The notes: generated by a model from the letters alone, not told the origin. Shown: positions 1 to 8,962, numbered from the stretch's first letter. The stretch: 64,000 nt of DNA from Thermococcus zilligii AN1 (GCF_000258515.1 NZ_AJLF01000001.1:1-64000); one strand, 5' to 3'. Numbers and translations are program-made.

Positions 1-321
1 GCTTCCTCCGTATGTTTTTTGCCATTTTATGTTTCCTTCTTTGTCAAGCCTGAGAACCCAAACGTCCTCCTCACCAGCGCCGAAGCTGTAGGTATAGCCT
101 GCTACAATGATGTCACCGTTGGGTGCTACTGCAACCGCGTAAGCCACATCAAGGTCTTTTCCTCCGTAGGTTTTGAACCACTTGACGTTCCCGTCCTTGT
201 CCAGCCGAGCAACGAACGCGTCTTCTTCTCTTACCCCGGCGATGATTATGTCGCCGTTTTCCGCAAGGGCCACGGCACCAGCTACACCCCACCCATAAGT
301 CTTCGCCCAGTAGGACATCAT
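1..321 (-). CDS. beta-propeller repeat protein, partial (N-terminal part)
   Basis: The gene runs off the left edge of the window; about 107 residues are visible. They contain about two copies of a roughly 50-residue repeat with the core NGDIIVAG...DVWVLRLD...KWQKTYGG, the same repeat as in the proteins at 1562-4840 and 6088-8925. Each repeat is probably one blade of a propeller. The frame opens at two adjacent ATG codons (321 or 318) behind a good ribosome binding site (GGGGGTGAT). It therefore begins without a signal peptide, as the 6088-8925 protein does. A separate short frame carrying a signal peptide overlaps this start (318-425), so the protein may once have been secreted. It is the last visible gene of the minus-strand operon. 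The function of what lies beyond the window edge is unknown. Confidence 0.75.
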   Translation of the reverse strand, partial: MMSYWAKTYGWGVAGAVALAENGDIIIAGVREEDAFVARLDKDGNVKWFKTYGGKDLDVAYAVAVAPNGDIIVAGYTYSFGAGEEDVWVLRLDKEGNIKWQKTYGGS

Positions 322-425
322 ATCACCCCCACGAAGTAGCTGGAGCCGTCTGCTTTAACACCCGGTGTCGCCACTAAAAGCGAAAAGGCCAGGATTAGAG
401 CCAAGACCGCGGAGAGTTTCTTCAT
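318..425 (-). CDS. orphan signal-peptide ORF, out of frame with the propeller gene
   Basis: This 35-residue frame begins MKKLSAVLALIL and reads as a complete secretory signal peptide, closely similar to the first 26 residues of the kinase at 1562-4840. It has a strong ribosome binding site (GGAGGTGAGAGG). It then meets a TGA at 318-320 that overlaps the ATG of the propeller frame. A one- or two-base change would fuse the two frames. Either this is a recent frameshift that separated a secreted protein from its signal, or recombination joined an A3-type signal to an A5-type propeller out of frame, or the two are made as separate coupled products. I favour damaged or mosaic. Confidence 0.55.
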   Translation of the reverse strand: MKKLSAVLALILAFSLLVATPGVKADGSSYFVGVI

Positions 426-446
426 CCTCTCACCTCCTTTGGAACA

Positions 447-1565
447 TCATTTCCACACCACCACCGTCACGTTGTCCTTCGTGACCGGGAGGGCCTCCTC
501 GATGAGCCTCCTGGCGATTTCCTCCGCATTTTTACCCCGCGAAGCTATCTCGATTATCCTGCCTTCATCCACGTAGTCATGCAGCCCATCAGAGCTGAGC
601 AGCAGAACGTCCCCTTTTTTGAGCCCCCACTCGTAGAGGTCAACACCGAAGTCAATGCCCAGGGCTTTCGTTATGATGTTCCTCATCGGGTGCCTCCGTG
701 CTTCATCCCCAGTTATCTCTCCCCTGTCAAGGAGCTCCTGGACGAGAGAGTGGTCCTTGGTCCTGGCGGCGATTTTGCCGTCCCTTATCAGGTGGGCCCT
801 GCTGTCGCCGGTGTTGGCCACTATGGCCTTTCCGTTCCTCACGAAGGCGGTAACCAGCGTCGTCCCCATGCCCGTCTTCTCACCGACGGCGTTCTCCTTT
901 ATCCTCCCGTGGGCGAGCTCGTGGGCCTTCCTGAGGAGCTCCCTGACCTCTTCATCGCCCATCCCCCTTCTGTACATCCCAAAGACTTCCCTGAGTGTAT
1001 CAACGGCCATTTGCGAGGCAACTTCGCCCGCGTTGTGGCCGCCGAGGCCGTCGGCAACCGCAAGGAGGTAGCCATCGGGGAGCTCCATGACGAGGAGGTT
1101 GTCCTCGTTGTTCTCCCTGTTGCCGACGTGACTTACCCCAAAGGCCCTACCCGCTTTTACCTCCACGGCATTTTCGGTTCCGGTCATGTCTTTACCTCCT
1201 TTTCTCATATAAACGTAAGCGCCTGCGCCTCCCAGTGCGAGAAGCGCAAGGGTTACCAGCAGGTGGGTCTTTGACCATTTTCCCGCGGGCAAGGAAGGGG
1301 AGCAGGGGGTGGTGCAGTTCTTACTCACGTCCATTCCTGTGACAGTGGCGGTCAGGTTCACAGGCGGGGAGTTGATGGTGAGCTTTCCGGGGAGGGATTC
1401 AAGCTCAACCGTGATGCCGGGTGGGAGGTTGGGGCTCATAGGGGTTCCCCCCGTATGAAACCCATTCACGTAAACCCCGGCTCCCCCGGAGGTTGCAACC
1501 TGAAGCTCCCGGGCTTCCACCTGGAGGAGGAAAAGAAAGACCAGAAACAGCGGAGTTTTCTTCAT
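447..1565 (-). CDS. membrane-anchored PP2C-type protein phosphatase
   Basis: This 372-residue protein removes phosphate from Ser/Thr and probably opposes the neighbouring kinases. The N-terminus is a signal peptide (about 1-19). Next come about 80 exported residues with a PEGA-like GVYVNG...GGTP motif, one TM segment (about 98-117), and a cytoplasmic PP2C domain (about 125-372). Metal-site and core motifs are present: NEDN, ADGLGGHNAGE, GMGTTL, NTGDSR, SSDGLHD and DNVTVVV. The start codon overlaps the stop of the kinase gene by four bases (ATGA), so the kinase and phosphatase are translationally coupled, a common arrangement for a writer/eraser pair. The enzyme assignment is secure; its substrates are inferred. 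Confidence 0.9.
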   Translation of the reverse strand: MKKTPLFLVFLFLLQVEARELQVATSGGAGVYVNGFHTGGTPMSPNLPPGITVELESLPGKLTINSPPVNLTATVTGMDVSKNCTTPCSPSLPAGKWSKTHLLVTLALLALGGAGAYVYMRKGGKDMTGTENAVEVKAGRAFGVSHVGNRENNEDNLLVMELPDGYLLAVADGLGGHNAGEVASQMAVDTLREVFGMYRRGMGDEEVRELLRKAHELAHGRIKENAVGEKTGMGTTLVTAFVRNGKAIVANTGDSRAHLIRDGKIAARTKDHSLVQELLDRGEITGDEARRHPMRNIITKALGIDFGVDLYEWGLKKGDVLLLSSDGLHDYVDEGRIIEIASRGKNAEEIARRLIEEALPVTKDNVTVVVWK

Positions 1566-4500
1566 TCTTCAACCTCCCTCTGCACCTTGTGGAGGAGTAC
1601 TTCGAGCTCGTCCAGCGTGCTCTTGCTTATCGGCACGCTCTCGCGCATCATGACTTCGAACTGGCCTATCGCGTTCTCAAGCTCCTCCCTGTGCTCCTTT
1701 GAGAATGCCTTCAAGTCCTCAAGCGTTTTAATTAGCTCGACCTTATCGTTGAGCTGAGCGAGGAGTAAAGCGTTCCTGCTCAGCTGTTCCACCAGCCGTC
1801 TGCGTAGCTTTCTGAGTTCTTTGCTGTCAGTGGTCAGGCTCATGGTTGTTTTTGTCTTCTCGATCTCCTCGGCGAGCCTGGCTTTCTCCTCCTCAAGCTT
1901 CCTGATGAGTTCAAGGTCTTTCAGGAACTCGTCGACGCTCTGATAGCGGTCTTCCTTTCTCTTCGCTAAGAGCTTCTCAAAGATTCCGTCGTACTTCGCC
2001 AGTTTACTGTCGAAGTGGCTTGGAGGAATGGGCTTAACGTCAGGGTTTATTACCTTGGCCACGACCGCGGCCGGGGAAGTCCCCTGATAGGGGAGCTCGC
2101 CGGTTAGGAGTTCGTAGAAGATGAGGCCGAGCTGGTAGATGTCCGTCCTCTGGTCGGTGTGGCCGTAAGTTTCCTCGTCCAGCTGTTCTGGGGCCGCGTA
2201 GAGAAGGGTTAATCCTCTGGTGGTCGTTGCCGTTGTGGAGGCCGCTCCGACCTTAGCCAGCCCCCAGTCGGTGATTTTCGGAGTTAAATCGCTCTTTATC
2301 AGGACGTTCTGGGGCTTCAAATCCCTGTGGAAGATACGCTTGCTGTGGGCGTGTTTCAATCCCTCGGCAATGCCCCTAACGAAGTGCAACGCCTTCTCCT
2401 CGTCAACAGGCTTCGGGTACTTTCCGAGGTCCCTGATGGTTTTCCCGTTGATCTTTACACCGTCCACGAACTCTATCTCGAGGTGTGGTAAAGGCTCGTC
2501 GAAGGCGTTGTAGAGTTTGACGATGTTCGGGTGGTCGAGCAAACTCCACGCCTTAGCCTCCTTGAGGAGGAACTTCCTGGCCTTTTCGTCAAGGTTTGGG
2601 ATTTTGAGGGCGACGATTTTGCCGTCATCTTTTCGTTTCACTTTGAATACTTTTGCGAAGCCGCCCTCGCCGAGGAATTCGAGGGGCTCGTACTTGTCCA
2701 AAAGCTCGGGCGGGAAGCCCGGAAACGCCGGAGGCTTCCCCGCCGGGGCAGGCGCCGGGGGCTTTTCTTTCTTCTCTGGTGCGGTTTTTCCTGCGCTTTC
2801 TGGTGAAGGTTTGGGCTTCCCACTCCCGGTTTTAGCAGCCACACCACCAATAAGGCGGAGAAGTGCACCGATAAGGCGGAAGAGTGCGATGCCGAGGAGT
2901 ATGAAGCCGAGGAGTATGAGGCCAAGGAATATGAGGCCGAGGAGGATGTCAGTTTTAGAGATTCCCCCCTCCGTTGACCTCCCAACGGTTTGGGTTTGTG
3001 AGTTCGTTACCTGGGATGAATTACTCGTGCTTGTGGATAAAGATGAACTTCCAGTAGTTGATGGCGAAGGTGAATTAGTCGTCACCCGGGATGAACTAGT
3101 CGCCTGAATTGGGGTTAGGCTCGCTGTAATGCTCGCCTCCCCTCCAGGAGTTACCGTTACGGTTTTCGTGAAGTCCTGGTAACCCTGCTTGACGATCTTA
3201 ACAGTGTGCTCCCCCGTCGGGAGCTTGTAATTCTCAATTGGCGTATCCCCAACGTAGGAGTCATCGATGAAAACTCTGGCCCCGCTCGGATCAGAATAAA
3301 CCGTCAAATAGCCATAGGGCGGCGTTGTTGATGTTATTAATGTTGCCGAAATCGCCTTGCTCTCCTCCGGACTGAGGGTTATTGTTGTCCTGTACTCCTG
3401 GTAACCATCCTTTATCAGTATTATCGAGTGCGTTCCCGGCGGAACTTGAATCGTTAGGGGCGTTTCCCCCGCATAAGAACCATCGAGGATGACTTTTGCC
3501 CCGGATGGGTTTGACTGAATCGTTAGGGTAGCAGGGGAATATTGGGTCTGAACTACGAGACTGGCCGGGAGCGGGTAAACGTTTGAGTCCTCAACTTGAG
3601 CATTGGAAACGTGGACTTCAGCGTTCGGGGATGTTATGATGGGGTTTGGAACATTCACTTTCGCGTCGGAATTTTTGGAAAAGTCAGGCAGGTTTCCGTC
3701 CGGAGGGAGGCGGAGAACCCAAGCATCCCACCCACCAGCGCCGAAGCTTGCAGTAACGCCTGCCACGATGATGTCACCGTTGGGTGCTACTGCAACCGCG
3801 TGAGCCTCATCATGACCGCTTCCCCCGTATGTTTTCTGCCATTTTATGTTTCCATCAGCGTCAAGCCTGAGAACCCAAACGAAGCTTGAAGTATAGCCTG
3901 CCACGATGATGTCCTCGTTATCTGCCAAAGCAACCGCGCGAGCCCAGCTCCCACCGTATGTTTTTTGCCATTTTATGTTTCCATCCTCGTCAAGCCTGAG
4001 AATCCAAACGTCAGCGTTAGAACCTACCCAATCTGTTAGCCCATAGTAGCCTGCTACGATGATGTCCCCGTTATCTGCCAAAGCAACTGCATAAACCCAA
4101 TCCCCGTGGCTTCCTCCGTATGTTTTTTGCCATTTTACGTTGCCGTTCTCGTCAAGTCTAAGAACCCAAACGTCCCCACCACCAGCACCGAAGCTCCAAG
4201 TATAACCAGCCACTATGATGTCCTCGTTATCTGCCAAAGCAACCGCGCGAGCCCAGCTCCCACCGTATGTTTTTTGCCATTTTATGTTTCCATTGGCATC
4301 AAGCCTGAGAACCCAAAAGTAATGCCCACTAGCGCCGAAGCTTTCAGTATAGCCTGCTACGATGATGTCCCCGTTATCTGCTAAAGCAACCGCGGAAGCC
4401 CTATCAGAACTGATTCCACCGTATGTTTTTTGCCATTTTATGTTTCCATTCTTGTCAAGTCTCAGAACCCAAACGTCCTCATAACCAGCGCCGAAGCTTG

Positions 4501-4840
4501 AAGTATGGCCTGCTACGATGATGTCCCCGTTATCTGCCAAAGCAACCGCGGAAGCCTCGTCATAATCGATTCCACCGTAGGTTTTTGCCCACGCCAGACT
4601 CCCGTCGGGGTTCAGCTTCATGACGAGGACATCCTTCTCACCAGCGCCGAAGCTTGCAGTACTGCCCACTGCAATAATGCCCCCGTCCGGGAGGACTTTA
4701 ACGTCGTTGATAAAATCGTCAGACTGCCCACCATAGCTCTTCGCCCAGTAGTTGGAGGCGCCTGCTGTAACTGCTGGAATCTGAACCGCCAAAAGCGAAA
4801 AGGCCAGGGTTAGGGCCAAAACCGTGGGGAGTTTCTTCAT
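1562..4840 (-). CDS. receptor-like Ser/Thr protein kinase: propeller-PEGA-TM-kinase
   Basis: The protein has 1092 residues, taking the ATG at 4840, which sits just after the AAA ATPase stop and behind GGGGGGT. The order is: signal peptide (1-26), seven propeller repeats of about 50 residues (about 28-385), a linker, two PEGA domains (about 437-500 and 510-572; YLTVYSDPSGARVFID type), a Ser/Thr-rich stalk, a TM segment (about 630-663), a Pro-rich linker, a protein kinase domain (about 717-975) and a helical tail. Kinase motifs are GEGGFAKV, VALK, HRDLKPQN, DWG (in place of DFG) and AAPEQ, so it should be active. The topology puts the sensor outside and the kinase inside. Repeats 4 and 6 begin identically, a sign of recent internal duplication. 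It is probably a sensor for the ESCRT-like operon; the ligand is unknown. Confidence 0.9.
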   Translation of the reverse strand: MKKLPTVLALTLAFSLLAVQIPAVTAGASNYWAKSYGGQSDDFINDVKVLPDGGIIAVGSTASFGAGEKDVLVMKLNPDGSLAWAKTYGGIDYDEASAVALADNGDIIVAGHTSSFGAGYEDVWVLRLDKNGNIKWQKTYGGISSDRASAVALADNGDIIVAGYTESFGASGHYFWVLRLDANGNIKWQKTYGGSWARAVALADNEDIIVAGYTWSFGAGGGDVWVLRLDENGNVKWQKTYGGSHGDWVYAVALADNGDIIVAGYYGLTDWVGSNADVWILRLDEDGNIKWQKTYGGSWARAVALADNEDIIVAGYTSSFVWVLRLDADGNIKWQKTYGGSGHDEAHAVAVAPNGDIIVAGVTASFGAGGWDAWVLRLPPDGNLPDFSKNSDAKVNVPNPIITSPNAEVHVSNAQVEDSNVYPLPASLVVQTQYSPATLTIQSNPSGAKVILDGSYAGETPLTIQVPPGTHSIILIKDGYQEYRTTITLSPEESKAISATLITSTTPPYGYLTVYSDPSGARVFIDDSYVGDTPIENYKLPTGEHTVKIVKQGYQDFTKTVTVTPGGEASITASLTPIQATSSSRVTTNSPSPSTTGSSSLSTSTSNSSQVTNSQTQTVGRSTEGGISKTDILLGLIFLGLILLGFILLGIALFRLIGALLRLIGGVAAKTGSGKPKPSPESAGKTAPEKKEKPPAPAPAGKPPAFPGFPPELLDKYEPLEFLGEGGFAKVFKVKRKDDGKIVALKIPNLDEKARKFLLKEAKAWSLLDHPNIVKLYNAFDEPLPHLEIEFVDGVKINGKTIRDLGKYPKPVDEEKALHFVRGIAEGLKHAHSKRIFHRDLKPQNVLIKSDLTPKITDWGLAKVGAASTTATTTRGLTLLYAAPEQLDEETYGHTDQRTDIYQLGLIFYELLTGELPYQGTSPAAVVAKVINPDVKPIPPSHFDSKLAKYDGIFEKLLAKRKEDRYQSVDEFLKDLELIRKLEEEKARLAEEIEKTKTTMSLTTDSKELRKLRRRLVEQLSRNALLLAQLNDKVELIKTLEDLKAFSKEHREELENAIGQFEVMMRESVPISKSTLDELEVLLHKVQREVEE
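3680..4770 (-). repeat. seven tandem ~150-bp propeller-encoding repeats
   Basis: Seven coding repeats of roughly 125-160 bp lie in the extracellular part of the kinase gene. The block around 3916-3990 is almost base-for-base the same as that around 4227-4300. The final repeat lacks the KWQKTYGG strand, while the protein's N-terminus supplies YWAKSYGG, as expected for a propeller closed by its first strand. Confidence 0.8.
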
Positions 4841-4844
4841 TCTC

Positions 4845-6044
4845 TTACCCCCCGAACTCCTCGGCCCACTTCTCATAGCGTTCTATATCCTTCCTCGTCA
4901 GCTGGGACTTTATTTTCTTGAAGGCCTCCTCAAAATCGCGCATCTCCAGCGGCCTCGTCCTCAGCGAGCGTTTCCCCAGCTCCTCAAAGGGAAGCTCGGC
5001 GAGCTTGTGCAGCTCAGGGTTCTCCTCGCGTACCATGTTCCATATCGCCCCCTGGCAGAGGTTCTTCAGGTCTCTCCCCGAGTATAGGCGCCTAACGCTC
5101 TCCTCCGCTATAGCATCGAGGTCGAGCTTCGAGATGTCCAGCCCCTGCGTGTTTATCCTGATTATCTCTTTTGTAGCCTTCTTGTCAGGCAGGGGGACGT
5201 AAATCCTCCTCGGGAAGCGCGAGAGAACGGCCTCGTCCAGGTCCCAGGGCGTGTTGGTTGCCGCCAGCGTGAGGACGAGCTTGTCGCTCTTCTTGTCCTG
5301 GAAGCCGTCCAGCTCGGTCAAAAGCGTGGCGAGCATTCTCCTACTTGCCTCGCTCTGCTCTTCGGAGCGCTTCGTTGTAAGTGCATCCGCCTCATCTATG
5401 AAGACTATGCTCGGTGACTCTTCCCTCGCCACCTCGTAGAGGGCCGAAATTATCTTCGAGCTCTCGCCGAAGTACTTGCTGAGGACGTTTGAGGCCTTGA
5501 CGTTGAAGAAGGTCGCGTTTAAACTTCCTGCCGCCGCCGAAGCGAGGAGCGTTTTTCCCGTCCCGGGCGGCCCGAAGAGGAGTACTCCCTTCCACGGCTG
5601 GATCGACTCGGGCCTCCGGAGGGCCGCTATGACAACCGTTTCCATTAGCAGTTTCTTGACTTCGTCCAGGCCGCCTATGTCGTCCCACTTGACTTTGGAC
5701 TTGGCGATGAGGTTGTTCCTGACGTAGGCCCTGAACTTCTCCTCCTCGCTCTCCTCTTCCTTCCCGTTCTCCGGTCTCGAAGAGCCTTCCTTCATTGGCT
5801 TGTTCCTGGTCTTCTGGAAGCGTCCGCTTTCTATGTCCTTTGCTAACGCCTCCCACTTCTTGGCCTTATCCAGGTAGCTCTCGCGGTTGAACTCGTCGTA
5901 GTTCGAGAGCTGTTTTAGAATCCTCGCGCATTCGAGAGCCTTCTTCTTTGCAACCTCCATGTCGCCTCTCTTGACTGCTTCCTCGTATTCCTTCTTCGCC
6001 TTCTTAAATGCACTCATCAACGGCCCGGAAAGGTCAACCGGCAT
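4845..6044 (-). CDS. Vps4/CdvC-like AAA ATPase with N-terminal MIT-like domain
   Basis: The protein has 399 residues. Residues about 5-80 form a Lys/Glu-rich set of helices spaced like an MIT domain (AFKKAKKEYEEAVKRGD...), followed by a charged linker. A single AAA domain (about 118-330) carries WDDIGGL, GPPGTGKT (Walker A, about 158), IVFIDEADAL (Walker B, about 213), SEASRR, AATNTPWDLD and RFPRRIYVPLPD. The C-terminus ends in a helix with YEKWAEEFGG. This is the layout and motif set of Vps4/CdvC, which disassembles ESCRT-III polymers, and differs from Cdc48 (two AAA domains) and the proteasomal ATPases. The two ESCRT-III-like genes lie upstream in the same operon. The presumed role is ATP-driven remodelling of those filaments. 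Confidence 0.85.
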   Translation of the reverse strand: MPVDLSGPLMSAFKKAKKEYEEAVKRGDMEVAKKKALECARILKQLSNYDEFNRESYLDKAKKWEALAKDIESGRFQKTRNKPMKEGSSRPENGKEEESEEEKFRAYVRNNLIAKSKVKWDDIGGLDEVKKLLMETVVIAALRRPESIQPWKGVLLFGPPGTGKTLLASAAAGSLNATFFNVKASNVLSKYFGESSKIISALYEVAREESPSIVFIDEADALTTKRSEEQSEASRRMLATLLTELDGFQDKKSDKLVLTLAATNTPWDLDEAVLSRFPRRIYVPLPDKKATKEIIRINTQGLDISKLDLDAIAEESVRRLYSGRDLKNLCQGAIWNMVREENPELHKLAELPFEELGKRSLRTRPLEMRDFEEAFKKIKSQLTRKDIERYEKWAEEFGG

Positions 6045-6087
6045 TTTCCCCGCCCCTTCCGTTCGGGATACACAAATTTGATTTTCC

Positions 6088-8925
6088 TCACTTGATAAGT
6101 TTTCTACTTATCACGACAACAAAGAAGGCCATCATGAAGGCGCCGATGATGGCTTCGGCCGCGGCCGCGAGCCTGTATGCCCCCGAGGGCACTATGTCCC
6201 CGTAGCTGCCGGTGGTGAAGGTAATCACGCTGAAGTAAAGGGCCTCCATCAGGGAGCCGGCCGTTCCTCCGGCCAGAAAGACCAGCGCGAAGACGAGTAT
6301 AATGGCTACGGTTGTGGTCAGAACCCTTGAGGCGCTCTCTCCATAGTTAGAGGTCAGCCGGTAGAGGAGGTTGGCAAAGTAGCGGAGGTTCCCTTCGAGG
6401 GCTATGAGCCAGCGCTTTCCGCTCCTCCCCGTTAGGGGCACGAACTCAGCGAGCTCGGCCGGTTTGGGATGGCGGTGGGCTATCCTCTGGAGCTTCCCCC
6501 TAACGCGCCACTCGCCTACGGCGTACCACGACGAGCGGTCGTAGAGGCCCTTCTCGCGGAACAGAAGCTTTAGTGAGAGGTAAACGGAGAGGGCCTCCCT
6601 GTAAGCTTCCACTGCCCCCTCAAAGTCTCCCTCCTTTGAGAGCCTGTCGCCCTCCTTCTCCTCGGCGATGATTACATCTATGCGAGTAGACTCAAGCCCT
6701 CTGACCCCGGAGAGGTCAGCCCCGTAAAGCTTTGCCCCCCTCAGGTCGGCGCCCATGAGGTAGGCTCCGTTCAGGTTGGCCCCGTAAAGCTCCGCCCCCC
6801 GGAGGTCTGCCCTCGCAAGGTTCGCGTTTTCAAGGTTCGCCAGCGAGAGGTTTGCCCCGATCAGGGACGCTCCGCTGAGGTCTGCATTCCTCAGGTCGGC
6901 GTGAGTGAAGTTGGCTCTCTTAGCTTTGGCCCCGCTTAGGTTCGCCTCGTAGAGCAAGGCCCAGTCCAGGTTTGCCTCTGACAGGTTGGCGTCGCTTAGA
7001 TCTGCCCTGACCAGGTTGGCCCCCCTTAGGTCTGCGCTTTCGAGGCTGGCCTCGCTCAGGTAGGCCTCCTCAAGGTCTTCGCCTTCCAGCTTGGCTCCCC
7101 GGAAGTTCTTTCCGCCCTCGGGCAGGTGAAATATGCAGAGGCCGTTCTCAACGGCCTCGTGGGGGCATTCCTTGATGGATTTTTGATACTCGTAGGCGCA
7201 CCTCATGGCCCCGCCCTTTTCTATCAGTTCTATTTCGGTGTATTTGTGGGCGAGTTGGGGTGGGAATTCGGGCGGGAGCTGGAGTCCTGCGGGGGCGGGC
7301 GTGGGTGTTACTGGAGTGGCAGGCGTTTGGAGAAGTGCAGTCTTCTCGGCGACGACTTTGACGGGGATTATTTTCTCAGCCTCAAGCTCGATGTCATTTA
7401 TCTTCGTATGGATTTTAATTTTGAAGTCGAAACTGCCGGCGTACTTTGGCTTCACTGTCAGAGTCCTGGTTGCTCTCTTCCCCTTCTCCAGCTTCGGGAA
7501 CTCGAGTTTGGCTTCCTCAAGTTCGAGAAAGTCGTTTTCAGAGAAGTCGAGGACTGCCTTAAGCGAGTCTGCGATGTTGTTGGTGAGAGTGAGCTTTAGA
7601 GGAGCCTCAACTCCTTCGGTTAAAGCGGGCAAAGTGACGACAAGAGCCGAGGAAAGCTGACGCTCAAGTCTCTCCTCATCTTCTGAATACTGCGTTTCAA
7701 CGCTTGGTGTGATTGTGTTCACACTGGCGTCTGAGTCCCTCACTTCAACCTCCGCCTCCGAGGAAATCTTACAGTTCGTGTTGTGAACTTTGGCATCGCT
7801 ATTGCTCGCCTGAGCTTTTGAATCATGACAGAAGTCACAGCCAGGCAGGTTTCCGTCCGAAGGAAGGCGAAGAATCCAAACTTCATACTCATCTGCGCCG
7901 AAGCTTTTGGTATAGCCTGCGACAATAATGTCCCCGTTAGGCGCTAAAGCAACCGCGGAAGCCCTATCAGAATCACTCCCTCCGTATGTTTTTTGCCATT
8001 TTATGTTTCCATCCTCGTCAAGCCTGAGAACCCAAACGTCAGCACTACCAGCGCCAAAGCTTTCAGTATAGCCTGCGACGATGATGTCCCCGTTGGGCGC
8101 TACTGCAACCGCGTGAGCCTCATCATTCTCGTTCCCTCCGTATGTTTTTTGCCATTTTATGTTTCCATTGGCGTCAAGCCTGAGAACCCAAACAGCCCGC
8201 CCACCAGTGCCGAAGCTTTTGGTATAGCCAGCGACGATGATGTCCCCGTTAGGCGCCAAAGCAACCGCGCGAGCCTTTTCATGATCGCTCCTACCGTATG
8301 TCTTCTGCCATTTTATGTTTCCATTTTCATCAAGCCTGAGAACCCAAACGTCAGTGTGAGGACCAAACTTGTCTGTTGCCCCATAGTAGCCTGCGACAAT
8401 AATGTCCCCGTTAGGCGCTAAAGCAACCGCACGAGCTCCGTCCTTCCTCATTCCCCCATATGTCTTCTGCCATTTTACGTTTCCATTGGCGTCAAGCCTG
8501 AGAACCCAAACATCCTTCTCACCAGTGCCGAAGCTTTTGGTATAACCTGCGATAATAATGTCACCATTAGGTGTTAAAGCAACTGCGCGAACTCCATCCT
8601 CTTTGCTTCCCCCATATGTCTTCTGCCATTTTATGTTTCCATCCTCGTCAAGCCTGAGAACCCAAACGTCAGCACTACCAGCGCCGAAGCTGTAGGTATA
8701 GCCTGCGACAATAATGTCCCCGTTTGGCGCTACTGCAACCGCACGAGCCTCATCCCACTCGAGTCCTCCGTAGGTTTTGAACCACTTGGCGTTTCCTTCT
8801 CTGTCTAAGCGGGCAACGAAGGCGTCCCCTCCTCTTTCCCCGGCGACGATTATGTCGCCGTTTTCCGCAAGGGCCACGGCATTAGCTACACCCACCCCAT
8901 AAGTCTTCGCCCAGTAGGACACCAC
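6088..8925 (-). CDS. propeller + pentapeptide repeat + two-TM channel-like protein
   Basis: The protein has 945 residues and starts at GTG 8925 behind GGGGGTGGT. It has no signal peptide. Seven propeller repeats fill about 1-360. An Ig-like beta region follows (about 420-520), then a Pro-rich linker and a stretch (LPPEFPPQLA...KYTE.ELI.KGG) shared with the kinase at 8963-10720. The similarity stops in the kinase glycine loop and is replaced by pentapeptide repeats (about 605-742; ADLRGANL type). The end is a two-TM pore module (about 862-942) with TFTTGSYGDI, close to the potassium-channel signature but with SYG in place of GYG. Without an export signal the propeller would be cytoplasmic. A gated ion pore is inferred; conductance is untested. 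Confidence 0.8.
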   Translation of the reverse strand: MVSYWAKTYGVGVANAVALAENGDIIVAGERGGDAFVARLDREGNAKWFKTYGGLEWDEARAVAVAPNGDIIVAGYTYSFGAGSADVWVLRLDEDGNIKWQKTYGGSKEDGVRAVALTPNGDIIIAGYTKSFGTGEKDVWVLRLDANGNVKWQKTYGGMRKDGARAVALAPNGDIIVAGYYGATDKFGPHTDVWVLRLDENGNIKWQKTYGRSDHEKARAVALAPNGDIIVAGYTKSFGTGGRAVWVLRLDANGNIKWQKTYGGNENDEAHAVAVAPNGDIIVAGYTESFGAGSADVWVLRLDEDGNIKWQKTYGGSDSDRASAVALAPNGDIIVAGYTKSFGADEYEVWILRLPSDGNLPGCDFCHDSKAQASNSDAKVHNTNCKISSEAEVEVRDSDASVNTITPSVETQYSEDEERLERQLSSALVVTLPALTEGVEAPLKLTLTNNIADSLKAVLDFSENDFLELEEAKLEFPKLEKGKRATRTLTVKPKYAGSFDFKIKIHTKINDIELEAEKIIPVKVVAEKTALLQTPATPVTPTPAPAGLQLPPEFPPQLAHKYTEIELIEKGGAMRCAYEYQKSIKECPHEAVENGLCIFHLPEGGKNFRGAKLEGEDLEEAYLSEASLESADLRGANLVRADLSDANLSEANLDWALLYEANLSGAKAKRANFTHADLRNADLSGASLIGANLSLANLENANLARADLRGAELYGANLNGAYLMGADLRGAKLYGADLSGVRGLESTRIDVIIAEEKEGDRLSKEGDFEGAVEAYREALSVYLSLKLLFREKGLYDRSSWYAVGEWRVRGKLQRIAHRHPKPAELAEFVPLTGRSGKRWLIALEGNLRYFANLLYRLTSNYGESASRVLTTTVAIILVFALVFLAGGTAGSLMEALYFSVITFTTGSYGDIVPSGAYRLAAAAEAIIGAFMMAFFVVVISRKLIK
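7203..7300 (-). other. probable recombination junction with the neighbouring kinase gene
   Basis: Bases 7215-7300 closely match 10066-10140, which encode the Pro-rich linker and first strand of the kinase domain at 8963-10720. The match ends in the kinase glycine-rich loop: KGGFANVY in the kinase, KGGAMRCAY here. This marks where a kinase domain was exchanged for the pentapeptide/channel module, or the reverse. Confidence 0.65.
7850..8910 (-). repeat. seven tandem ~150-bp propeller-encoding repeats
   Basis: Seven coding repeats are very similar in DNA sequence to those at 3680-4770 and 1-320. They include a variant blade (YYG.TD..G..TDVW) at about 8340-8400, found also at about 4010-4050 in the kinase. 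The shared variant and the high DNA identity point to gene conversion among the three genes. Confidence 0.75.
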
Positions 8926-8962
8926 ACCACCCCCAATCTGCCCGGGATGGGCCTTTTATGAG

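Noticed and set aside
3596-4813. Several plus-strand frames and regularly spaced repeats that could suggest a repeat array
   Set aside because: The repeats are in-frame coding repeats of a beta-propeller on the minus strand, with unequal lengths of about 125-160 bp, not a CRISPR array; the plus frames are their antisense.
4845-6044. Proteasome-activating or Cdc48-type AAA ATPase
   Set aside because: Only one AAA domain, no N-terminal OB/coiled-coil or Cdc48 N domain, and an MIT-like N-terminus with Vps4-style C-terminal helix instead.
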